Source of the DNA: Prevotella sp. UBA5387
GTDB taxonomy: Bacteria; Bacteroidota; Bacteroidia; Bacteroidales; Bacteroidaceae
Assembly (NCBI GenBank): GCA_002407775.1
Contig: DHOP01000001.1
Location: 1-32,441 of the forward strand
Length of the DNA stretch: 32,441 nucleotides
Reading direction: 5' to 3'
The translations under genes and the position numbers were made by a program. Below the pieces are notes generated by a model, which saw only the letters and a list, made by a program, of their open reading frames with translations, was not told the DNA's origin and made no database searches. Below, one piece after another: positions 1 to 7,121 of the stretch (positions within the stretch are counted from its first letter, which is position 1; each line of letters starts with the position of its first letter).

Positions 1-73
1 GCCTACCAAATGTCCATTACACCAACATTGATAAATTAGCGAGGCCATTTTTTGTAATTATACTTTTGCTCTA

Positions 74-1465
74 TTAGAACTCAGCATTCTTTGGAGTACG
101 AGGGAATGGAATGACATCGCGGATATTCTGCATTCCGGTCACAAAGAGGACAAGCCTCTCGAAGCCCAAGCCAAAACCGGCATGAGGACATGAACCGAAC
201 TTGCGAGTGTCGAGATACCAGCTATAAGAACTAACATCCATGCCACGTGATACAATCTCGGCAACTAGTTTGTTGTAGTCTTCCTCGCGGACAGATCCAC
301 CAATAATCTCTCCGATTCTTGGGAAGAGCACGTCAGTACCTTGCATTGTCTTGCCGTCAGCATTCTTCTTCATATAGAAAGCCTTGATTTCAGCAGGATA
401 ATCGGTCATGATGACTGGTTTTTTAAAATGTTCCTCAACCAAATAGCGCTCATGCTCGCTACTTAGATCCATACCCCAACCAGTTATAGGGAACTCGAAC
501 TTATGACCAGCCTTTACTGCATCCTCCAATATTTGGATTCCTTCAGTGTAACGCAAGCGAACGAACGTTTCATTGGCCACGCTGTTGAGAGTCTCAATGA
601 GCTTGTTGTCAATCATCTTATTGAGGAACTCCAAGTCATCGCTGCAGTTGGTCAATGCCCAACGTACACAATACTTGATGAAATCCTCTTCAAAGTCCAT
701 CAGTTCTTCCTGTTCCATGAATGCTGCTTCCGGCTCAATCATCCAGAACTCAGCCAGGTGGCGAGGAGTATTACTATTCTCTGCACGGAAAGTTGGACCA
801 AAAGTATAGATGGCACCAAGTGACGTTGCACCAAGCTCACCTTCCAACTGACCACTTACCGTAAGGTTTGTTTTCTTGCCAAAAAACTCCTTGTCATACT
901 CCAGCTTACCAGTCTTTGCCACACGATCAAGGTCAAGTGTAGTCACCTGAAACATCTCACCCGCACCCTCTGCATCACTTGCAGTAATGAGTGGTGTGTG
1001 GAAATAAAAGAACCCATGATCATGAAAGTACTTGTGAACAGCGAAAGCCATATTGTGCCTTAAGCGCATCACAGCACCGAACGTATTGGTGCGCAAACGC
1101 AAATGAGCATATTGGCGCATGTACTCAAAGCTCTGACCCTTCTTTTGCATGGGGTAATCGCTCGGGCAAAGACCATAAATCTCAATCTCATTGCTCTGTA
1201 TCTCGCTACTCTGACCTTTTCCCTGACTCTCAACAAGAATACCAGTGGCACGAATGCAAGCACCAGTTGTAATGCTCTTCAACTCCTCGGCATCCATTGT
1301 AGAAGAGTCTATGACGATCTGAATATTCTTAATAGTGGAACCGTCATTGAGCGCTATGAAATCCACAGCCTTACTGCTACGATGCGACCGCACCCAACCT
1401 TTGACGGTTATCTCCTTGCCAAAGCCAGCGCTCTGAAGGGCCTCAATCACTTTTGTACGTTTCAT
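74..1465 (-). CDS. asnS: Asparaginyl-tRNA synthetase
   Basis: Class IIb aminoacyl-tRNA synthetase that charges tRNA-Asn in the cytoplasm. The 463-residue length is normal for the family. An N-terminal OB-fold anticodon-binding domain (about residues 18-100) is followed by the class II catalytic core. Motif 2 is seen as FRAEN at 226-230 with the following RHLAEFWMIEPE, and motif 3 as GFGLGFERL at 430-438. The Asn-type rather than Asp-type core is shown by the overall pattern (PHAGFGLGFERL, IRDVIPFPRTP at the C-terminus). The ATG start is followed directly by the OB-fold. It reads toward the left edge, and only 73 AT-rich bases lie beyond its stop. It is separated by about 300 bases from the next gene upstream, so it probably has its own promoter, although I see no clear TAnnTTTG box. 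Confidence 0.97.
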   Translation of the reverse strand: MKRTKVIEALQSAGFGKEITVKGWVRSHRSSKAVDFIALNDGSTIKNIQIVIDSSTMDAEELKSITTGACIRATGILVESQGKGQSSEIQSNEIEIYGLCPSDYPMQKKGQSFEYMRQYAHLRLRTNTFGAVMRLRHNMAFAVHKYFHDHGFFYFHTPLITASDAEGAGEMFQVTTLDLDRVAKTGKLEYDKEFFGKKTNLTVSGQLEGELGATSLGAIYTFGPTFRAENSNTPRHLAEFWMIEPEAAFMEQEELMDFEEDFIKYCVRWALTNCSDDLEFLNKMIDNKLIETLNSVANETFVRLRYTEGIQILEDAVKAGHKFEFPITGWGMDLSSEHERYLVEEHFKKPVIMTDYPAEIKAFYMKKNADGKTMQGTDVLFPRIGEIIGGSVREEDYNKLVAEIVSRGMDVSSYSWYLDTRKFGSCPHAGFGLGFERLVLFVTGMQNIRDVIPFPRTPKNAEF

Positions 1466-1647
1466 ATTTCTTTATAATATGGTATAAACTATTCTATATA
1501 TTTCTTTATCATTCCATTTCGCATAACATGGTTGCTTCGTCGTTTCGCCTTTAAGCTAACTCAGAGACAAAGAATGAAAGAAAAATGGCAGTTGTGTTCT
1601 GCAGGTAAACGAGAAGACTAATACCCTTTGAATAAAAAAGTAACTAT

Positions 1648-1681
1648 GCAACCGAAAATCATTACTGATACTTTCGGTTGC
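1648..1681 (-). terminator. Possible terminator downstream of the pseudouridine synthase
   Basis: A perfect 10-bp inverted repeat, GCAACCGAAA with TTTCGGTTGC, has a 14-base loop. On the minus strand it is followed after about nine bases by a run of six T. It sits 79 bases beyond the stop of the synthase gene. The late T-run makes it a weak call. The rest of the 294-base gap between that gene and asnS (1466-1759) shows nothing else I can name. Confidence 0.45.
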
Positions 1682-1759
1682 CTTAGCTTGCTTTATATAT
1701 CACCACAATCACTCCCAACTTCACATAAATAAAGTTGCAAGGATTTCTAAGCGGCAATC

Positions 1760-3343
1760 TTATTCAAACATTCCGCTCTGCAGCATCTCGACTTCCTGCT
1801 GTGTGAGGAAGCGCCAATCGCCGCGACGTACATTCTTCTTTGTCAATCCAGCAAACTGTACGCGATCGAGCTTGACTACACGATAACCTAATGCCTCGAA
1901 GATACGACGAACGATGCGGTTCTTACCACTATGAATTTCGATGCCCACCTGAGACTTGTCCATTTCATCAGCATATTCTACTGAGTCAGCGTGTACTTCT
2001 CCGTCCTCCAACTCTATGCCATCAACAATCTTTTGAAGTTCTTCAGGAGACACATTCTTATCCAAGAACACGTGGTACACCTTCTTCTTTAAAAACTTGG
2101 GATGTGTTAGCTTGCTGGCCAAGTCGCCGTCATTGGTAAGCAAGAGAACGCCAGTGGTGTTTCTGTCAAGCCTTCCAACAGGATATATGCGCTCTGGACA
2201 AGCGTCCTTCACAAGATCCATAACAGTCTTGCGCTGCTGTGGATCATCGCTAGTAGTTACATAATCCTTTGGCTTATTGAGCAAAACATATACTTTTTTC
2301 TCCAAAGAAACAATCTGATCACGGAACTTCACCTCATCAGTACGAAGGACCTTGGTTCCCAATTCCTTTACAACCTCTCCATTGACCGTTACCGCTCCTG
2401 ACTGAATGAACTCATCAGCCTCACGACGAGAGCATACTCCTGCATTTGCGAGATATTTGTTCAGACGAATTGGTTCATTAGGATCAACATGGGTTTCCTT
2501 ATATTCAATACGTTTCTTTAGACTATACTTAGCATTGGGATCGTAGGCTGGACGTTCGCCATATCCACCTTGACGGGGCTGATAACCACCCTGAGGACGA
2601 CTATATCCTCCTTGAGGACGTGGGCGATAACCGCCTTCACGGGATTGATAGCCACCCTGAGGACGGGACTGATAGCCACCCTGAGGACGGGACTGATAGC
2701 CACCCTGAGGACGGCTGTACCCACCTTGTGGACGGTTGTATCCACCCTGACGAGGCTGATAACCGCCTTCACGGGATTGATAACCTCCCTGCTGACGGGG
2801 CTGATAGCCACCCTCGCGAGGCTGGTAACCCTCTTGTTGACGAGGTTGATATCCACCTTCGCGTGACTGGTAGCCACCTTGACGAGGCTGGTAACCTCCT
2901 TGACGAGGCTGGTAACCCTCACGTGGCTGATAGCCACCTTCCTGATTGTCTGAATGTGGACGATAGCCACCCTGACGGGGCTGATATCCTCCTTGACGTG
3001 GCTGGTAACCACTGCGCTGCTGATAGCCACCACGGCTCTGATAGCCACCCTGACGGGGTTGGTAGCCACTATTATATGGCTGGTGACCCTGTTCATTCGA
3101 GCCACTTTGAAGGCCGGATCCGAATCCTTCCGGACGGAAACCACCATCTTGTTTGTTGCTGTTGTCTTCATCAGCGCTGAATGCGCGTTGTGTGTGGATG
3201 CGTGGACGTTGTGTCCTTGCTCCCTCCTCACGATACTCTCTCTGATAACCTGATGGGCGACTGTAGCCCTCTCTTCTTCCTTCCTGTAGGGGATTCTGTT
3301 CCTGATTAGGTTCCTGAATCTTGTTTTCTAATTCTTCTGACAT
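1760..3343 (-). CDS. RluB/RsuA-family rRNA pseudouridine synthase with long GGYQPRQ-repeat N-terminal tail
   Basis: Isomerises a uridine in rRNA to pseudouridine; the family acts on 23S (RluB/E/F) or 16S (RsuA) rRNA. The C-terminal half is canonical. An S4 RNA-binding domain lies at about 292-340 (IRLNKYLANAGVCSRREAD), then the catalytic domain with GRLDRNTTGVLLLTNDG, where Asp393 is the catalytic Asp. The first 280 residues are unusual: after an acidic, Gln-rich head, residues about 90-262 are a low-complexity array of GGYQPRQ, GGYQSRE and GGYSRPQ units. This is predicted to be disordered and highly basic, resembling RGG/RG-rich RNA-binding tails. The ATG start is preceded by AAAGGA. Specificity among RluB, RluE, RluF and RsuA cannot be set from sequence alone; RluB is most likely. 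It lies 103 bases downstream of purB and may be partly cotranscribed with it. Confidence 0.93.
   Translation of the reverse strand: MSEELENKIQEPNQEQNPLQEGRREGYSRPSGYQREYREEGARTQRPRIHTQRAFSADEDNSNKQDGGFRPEGFGSGLQSGSNEQGHQPYNSGYQPRQGGYQSRGGYQQRSGYQPRQGGYQPRQGGYRPHSDNQEGGYQPREGYQPRQGGYQPRQGGYQSREGGYQPRQQEGYQPREGGYQPRQQGGYQSREGGYQPRQGGYNRPQGGYSRPQGGYQSRPQGGYQSRPQGGYQSREGGYRPRPQGGYSRPQGGYQPRQGGYGERPAYDPNAKYSLKKRIEYKETHVDPNEPIRLNKYLANAGVCSRREADEFIQSGAVTVNGEVVKELGTKVLRTDEVKFRDQIVSLEKKVYVLLNKPKDYVTTSDDPQQRKTVMDLVKDACPERIYPVGRLDRNTTGVLLLTNDGDLASKLTHPKFLKKKVYHVFLDKNVSPEELQKIVDGIELEDGEVHADSVEYADEMDKSQVGIEIHSGKNRIVRRIFEALGYRVVKLDRVQFAGLTKKNVRRGDWRFLTQQEVEMLQSGMFE
2545..3080 (-). repeat. Degenerate tandem coding repeat encoding GGYQPRQ-like units
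   Basis: Imperfect tandem units of about 21-30 bases inside the pseudouridine synthase gene encode the Gly-Gly-Tyr-Gln-Pro/Ser-Arg tail. Codons vary between units (Gly as ggc, gga, ggt), so the array is old or under protein-level selection rather than a fresh DNA expansion. Three adjacent units near 2645-2715 are almost identical at DNA level and mark the youngest duplication. Several frames remain open across it on both strands; these are by-products of the repeat and not genes. Confidence 0.85.
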
Positions 3344-3446
3344 TGTAAATCCTTTGTTAGCCTCTCGGCCATGATTAATAATTGCTTATTCCTAAAAAAT
3401 ATTTATTGATTCATTAATGAGACTAAATTATTCTGTCTCAACACTA

Positions 3447-4793
3447 TTAAATTCCTGTATAGTTTTGCGGGGTAATGGCTTTGAGTTCCTTCTTCACATC
3501 GTCACTAACATTGAGCGTAGCAACAAATTCGTGTATAGTTTGCTCTGACATTTTCTGATTTGTACGAGTAAGTGCCTTCAATGCCTCGTAAGGATGAGGG
3601 TATCCCTCTCTTCGCAATATGGTTTGAATGGCCTCAGCTACAACCTCCCAGTTGTTGTCGAGATCCTCATCCATCTTCTCTTTATGGAGAATAAGTTTGC
3701 GGAGACCCTTCAGCGTGCTCTGAAACGCGATAACACTATAGCCGAACACCATTCCGATATTTCGGATAACCGTAGAATCGGTGAGATCACGCTGCAAACG
3801 ACTAACAGGAAGCTTGGCAGCCAAAAACTGAAGCATAGCATTGGCCATACCGAGGTTTCCCTCGCTGTTCTCATAGTCGATAGGGTTCACCTTATGTGGC
3901 ATGGCACTAGAACCTACCTCGCCTTGCTTGATCTTCTGCTTGAAGTAATCCATCGAAATGTACATCCAGAAGTCGCGGTCAAGGTCAATAATGATGGTAT
4001 TGATGCGACGCATGGCATCAAAAATGGCGCCTAGATAGTCATAATTGCTAATCTGTGTGGTCCACTGCTCACGCTCAAGGCCTAGCTTCTCACTTACAAA
4101 GCGATTGCCAAACTCACGCCAATCTAACTCAGGATAGGCTACATGGTGAGCATTATAATTGCCCGTAGCGCCACCAAACTTAGCCGTAAGCTTAGTATGC
4201 TTTAGTGTATCAAGCTGTTCCTTAAGACGATAAACATAGACCATTATCTCCTTGCCAAGGCGAGTGGGTGACGCTGGCTGACCATGGGTCTTTGCCAACA
4301 TGGCTACATCTCTCCATTCGTCAGCATATGACTGCAGCTGAGCAATCAATTCTTCCACCATGGGATAGTACACGTCATTGAGCGCATCCTTCATCGAAAG
4401 AGGCACACTAGTGTTATTGATATCCTGTGACGTTAAGCCGAAATGAATGAATTCCTTGTATTCCTCCAATCCACCTATCTTGTCAAATTCCTCCTTAATG
4501 TAGTATTCTACAGCCTTAACATCGTGATTGGTCACCTTCTCAATGTCCTTCACACGTTGTGCCGATGTTTCATCAAAAAGTCGATAGATATCACGCAAAG
4601 TATCAAAGAGTCCATGGTCAAAGCCCTTCAACTGTGGCAAGGGCAACTCACATAGCGTGATGAAGTATTCAATCTCCACACGTACACGATATTTGATTAA
4701 TGCGAATTCTGAAAAATAGTTAGCCAGTGGCTCTGTCTTACCTCTATAACGACCATCAATTGGCGAGATAGCCGTCAACTCATTGAGCTTCAT
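3447..4793 (-). CDS. purB: Adenylosuccinate lyase
   Basis: Cleaves SAICAR to AICAR and adenylosuccinate to AMP in purine synthesis; cytoplasmic homotetramer of the fumarase/aspartase superfamily. The 448 residues resemble the E. coli-type PurB (about 456). Signature SSAMPHKVNP is at 295-304 and carries the mobile-loop catalytic Ser. TSQD is at 121-124, and the active-site His lies in KTHGQPASPTRLG (His170). The start gives MKLNELTAISPIDGRYRG, the usual N-terminus with the substrate-binding DGRY. A TAnnTTTG box stands 28 bases upstream. No strong terminator follows, so read-through into the pseudouridine synthase gene is possible. Confidence 0.97.
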   Translation of the reverse strand: MKLNELTAISPIDGRYRGKTEPLANYFSEFALIKYRVRVEIEYFITLCELPLPQLKGFDHGLFDTLRDIYRLFDETSAQRVKDIEKVTNHDVKAVEYYIKEEFDKIGGLEEYKEFIHFGLTSQDINNTSVPLSMKDALNDVYYPMVEELIAQLQSYADEWRDVAMLAKTHGQPASPTRLGKEIMVYVYRLKEQLDTLKHTKLTAKFGGATGNYNAHHVAYPELDWREFGNRFVSEKLGLEREQWTTQISNYDYLGAIFDAMRRINTIIIDLDRDFWMYISMDYFKQKIKQGEVGSSAMPHKVNPIDYENSEGNLGMANAMLQFLAAKLPVSRLQRDLTDSTVIRNIGMVFGYSVIAFQSTLKGLRKLILHKEKMDEDLDNNWEVVAEAIQTILRREGYPHPYEALKALTRTNQKMSEQTIHEFVATLNVSDDVKKELKAITPQNYTGI

Positions 4794-4820
4794 AAATAAT
4801 ACGTATTACTTCTAATGATG

Positions 4821-4828
4821 CAAAATTA
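4821..4828 (-). promoter_or_regulatory. Bacteroidota -7 promoter element for purB
   Basis: TAATTTTG on the minus strand fits the sigma-ABfr -7 consensus TAnnTTTG, 28 bases upstream of the purB ATG. This predicts a leader of about 20 nt. A convincing TTTG -33 box at the usual distance is not seen. Elsewhere in the 4794-5137 gap I see only a weak 10-bp inverted repeat (4947-4956 with 4999-5008) and the tRNA terminator. Confidence 0.5.
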
Positions 4829-5099
4829 CGAAAACTATTTAATACAATAAGCAAAGAGATGGAAAAAGATTGTTAATTAAGAAAGCAAAGAAAAACATTG
4901 GAGAGTTCACCATAGACATTATCAAAACTCTACCCAAAAGAAGAACGAGAAATTACCAAAAAGGTAAAGCTTTCACGAAATTCTTATCTTATTGTCTCGT
5001 AATTTCTCTTTCGAAAACTAGCCATTCCTCACATACGAAAAATTGAACTCAATCTGACGTCAGGCAAAAATCGAACCATCGATACATAAAAAGAAAAAT

Positions 5100-5125
5100 C
5101 CCCGCAATCCCGAAGGACTACGGGG
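5100..5125 (-). terminator. UUCG-tetraloop terminator of tRNA-Val
   Basis: On the minus strand an 11-bp stem, CCCCGTAGTCC with GGATTGCGGGG (two G.U pairs plus one U.G), closes a TTCG tetraloop. It is followed at once by ATTTTTCTTTTT. It starts 12 bases beyond the tRNA 3' end and is a textbook intrinsic terminator. Confidence 0.9.
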
Positions 5126-5137
5126 AACACCCCTAAG

Positions 5138-5212
5138 TGGGCGCTGAGGGATTCGAACCCCCGACCCTCTGCTTGTAAGGCAGACGCTCTAAACCAACTG
5201 AGCTAAGCGCCC
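5138..5212 (-). tRNA. tRNA-Val (anticodon UAC)
   Basis: A 75-nt cloverleaf on the minus strand. The acceptor stem GGGCGCT pairs with AGCGCCC, followed by discriminator A. The D arm is GCTC...GAGC. The anticodon stem TCTGC/GCAGA encloses the loop CTTACAA with anticodon TAC (complement at 5175-5177). The T arm is GGGGG TTCGAAT CCCTC. The CCA end is not encoded and must be added by tRNA nucleotidyltransferase. It reads GUA/GUN valine codons. It stands alone, with its own terminator, and no second tRNA is visible beside it. Confidence 0.96.
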
Positions 5213-5360
5213 GATGATCTCGTTTGCGGTTGCAAAGGTACAACATCTCCCCTGTTCCAGCAAACTTTTATAAGATTTTTTTTCTCAAAGTGACAAATTT
5301 CCTGATTTTCGCTGATATTGGTTGGCCATTTCCTGCATATGAACCCCTAGAAAGTCGGTA

Positions 5361-5445
5361 GTGAATCAATTTGATTCACCGTGTGATTCAATTTGATTTA
5401 CGCCATGATTCAATTTGATTTACTCAGTGAATCAAATTGAATTAC
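5361..5445. repeat. Array of four 19-bp palindromes at exact 22-bp period (copy 1)
   Basis: Units begin at 5361, 5383, 5405 and 5427. Each is a 19-base near-palindrome of the form GTGAATCAAWTTGAWTYAC, separated by unrelated 3-base spacers (cgt, gcc, tca). Units differ by one to four bases, but the AATTTGA/TCAAATT core and the outer GTGA/TCAC arms recur. The period is close to two DNA helical turns. The same architecture occurs again at 23137-23221. It lies in gene-free DNA between tRNA-Val and the OmpA-like gene. Function unknown: candidate protein-binding array or an interspersed palindromic repeat family. Confidence 0.85.
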
Positions 5446-5712
5446 AGCCCCACTTACTATCAATAATGAGTATATAGTTCTTTAAATAAACTACTTAGAT
5501 CCCGTCATATTTCACCATAATTCCATAAAACATTTGCCTTGAAAGGGCGTAATGGGAATTCGAGAGGATTCGGTCTAATTAATATCCTTTACGACAAGAA
5601 ATAGATTAATGCCCACATGACGTCACATAACTATCATCTTTGGTAAAGTACTAGCACCATCTAATACAAAGTGAGATAACATTGACCATTACATTTGGGG
5701 CCGTTCATAAAC
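5446..5712. other. Gene-free AT-rich intergenic stretch
   Basis: Remainder of the 611-base gap between tRNA-Val and the OmpA-like gene. I find no open frame with a ribosome-binding site and no recognised RNA. One TACATTTG box lies on the plus strand at 5690-5697, facing the hairpin at 5713-5773. That arrangement could produce a short RNA and is treated as a finding. Confidence 0.5.
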
Positions 5713-5773
5713 AAAAGGAAGACACCACAGACAGCGAGCGATGGCTCTTACAAGTCCGTGGTGTCTTCCTTTT
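5713..5773 (-). terminator. Bidirectional hairpin terminator after the OmpA-like gene
   Basis: A perfect 16-bp stem, AAAAGGAAGACACCAC with its complement at 5758-5773, is extended inward by GAC/GTC across one mismatch. Minus-strand output is CCTTTTGTTT and plus-strand output CCTTTTTATAT, so it could stop transcription in both directions. It begins 51 bases beyond the stop of the OmpA-like gene. The apical region (29 nt) is long for a simple terminator. Confidence 0.8.
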
Positions 5774-5823
5774 TATATAAAATGCAGCCTATTGGCTTAT
5801 ATCAACATTGAGAGTTATTTGTG

Positions 5824-6987
5824 CTATTGACCGACAGTTACGATGACACGACGGTTATAAGAGATAGGCGAAAGTTCGTTGATGCCTCCCTTGCCAACAA
5901 CAATGATATTGTCTTGGATCATTCCCATCTTCAACAATTCATCAGCCACAGTGTTGGCGCGTGCCTCGGAAAGTTGCTGATTCGATTCCATTTTCCCTGT
6001 GGCACTATCCGCATAACCGGTCACAATCAGTTTCTTTCCATTTCCTTTAGCGTACTTTGCTAGGGCCTCAACATTAACAAGATCCTTGCGTGAGGCGATT
6101 TCGGAGTTATTAATATCAAAGAACACCGACACCGGCGTATTAACAATCTCTGGTGCGACAGCAGTTGCCTCAGTAACCTTAGGCTGTTCTTCTAGCAGAT
6201 TACGCAGTCGTTCGTTTTCGGCACTTGCATCTTCGAGCTGGGCATTAAGCGCATCAATCTGGCTCTCAGAGAGCATTCTAATGGCATCTACGTCGGGCAT
6301 AGGTTTCCAAGTGGACTTACCAAGCTGAAGCGTAAGACCTATCTCACCATAGACATTGTTGTCATGGCTCTTCCAAAAACGACTTTTGTGGGCATTATCA
6401 GCCCTTACCCCGTCAAAGTCATCCTCCATTTGATTCCATCCAGCCTCCAAATAGACATTGACACGACTGCCAAGTCGCCATGTAGAAAGCATACCAAGAC
6501 TCATCTGTATAGCATAGCGATTGTCACTCATGTTCCGTGATATGCCCCCGCCTATAAAGGGAACTATATTCCACACCCTTGTGGGATTGTAACCAAGAAA
6601 CATATTGCTGAAGTTGAACATGATATGCTCGTTGAGTATCCACTCATCAAATTTCTCAGGGTCATTATCTATCAATGGCACAGCCCTACCCTGCCAAGCT
6701 TGCAACTTTGTGCGAATACCAAGACCTGGAGTAAACCATTTGCCGATAGCTAACGCGCCGCCAAACGTACGTCGCCCACTACTGAGCAGCCCTAGGCTGT
6801 TGTGTTGACCTGATGAATACTCCTCCGTAGAATACCATGCGTTCCAATCGCCACCTAATTGAACAAACCAGTTATTCCAGAAAGAGTTAGTAGCAACGCT
6901 GTATTTCTGTGCCGGAGCTGCGTCTTGCGCTCTTAATCCAACGGATAACGATAATAAGGCCAAAACCATGAATAACTTCTTCATCAT
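5824..6987 (-). CDS. OmpA-family outer membrane protein (beta-barrel plus peptidoglycan-binding domain)
   Basis: Predicted to anchor the outer membrane to peptidoglycan. The signal peptide is MMKKLFMVLALLSLSVGLRAQ, cleaved near residue 20. Residues about 35-222 form amphipathic beta-strands with aromatic girdle residues, typical of an eight-stranded barrel. Residues 233-268 form a heptad-like linker. An OmpA/MotB domain spans about 285-385, with GYADSATGKMESNQQLSEARANTV carrying the Asp327 and Arg343 expected to hold diaminopimelate. The start is one of two tandem ATGs behind TTGGAGATCAG; 6984 is equally possible. A TATCTTTG -7 box predicts a leader of about 60 nt. It is monocistronic, with a strong terminator downstream. 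Confidence 0.93.
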   Translation of the reverse strand: MMKKLFMVLALLSLSVGLRAQDAAPAQKYSVATNSFWNNWFVQLGGDWNAWYSTEEYSSGQHNSLGLLSSGRRTFGGALAIGKWFTPGLGIRTKLQAWQGRAVPLIDNDPEKFDEWILNEHIMFNFSNMFLGYNPTRVWNIVPFIGGGISRNMSDNRYAIQMSLGMLSTWRLGSRVNVYLEAGWNQMEDDFDGVRADNAHKSRFWKSHDNNVYGEIGLTLQLGKSTWKPMPDVDAIRMLSESQIDALNAQLEDASAENERLRNLLEEQPKVTEATAVAPEIVNTPVSVFFDINNSEIASRKDLVNVEALAKYAKGNGKKLIVTGYADSATGKMESNQQLSEARANTVADELLKMGMIQDNIIVVGKGGINELSPISYNRRVIVTVGQ

Positions 6988-7053
6988 CTGATCTCCAATT
7001 TAATGATACAAAAAAGGAATTACAAGCAACGCAAAAAACTGCCTTGTTTGCAA

Positions 7054-7061
7054 CAAAGATA
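7054..7061 (-). promoter_or_regulatory. -7 promoter element for the OmpA-like gene
   Basis: TATCTTTG on the minus strand fits TAnnTTTG, 67 bases upstream of the first ATG. The long leader before a good ribosome-binding site (TTGGAGA) is in keeping with an abundant outer-membrane protein. Confidence 0.55.
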
Positions 7062-7121
7062 ATAATAAAGAAACAACATGTTGAGATTTTACCAGAAAAT
7101 CATTCAGTGAAAACATTAGAA

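Noticed and set aside
2518..3231. Long alternative frames on both strands over the pseudouridine synthase repeats
   Set aside because: They arise because the 21-base-type coding repeat keeps several frames open; the S4-synthase frame is the only one with a real domain.
4947..5008. Inverted repeat GAGAAATTAC/GTAATTTCTC as a terminator or element
   Set aside because: Ten AT-rich base pairs with a 42-base loop and no T-run; expected by chance in such DNA.
5361..5445. CRISPR array
   Set aside because: The units are 19 bases with 3-base gaps, so there are no unique spacers of CRISPR size, and no cas genes are nearby.
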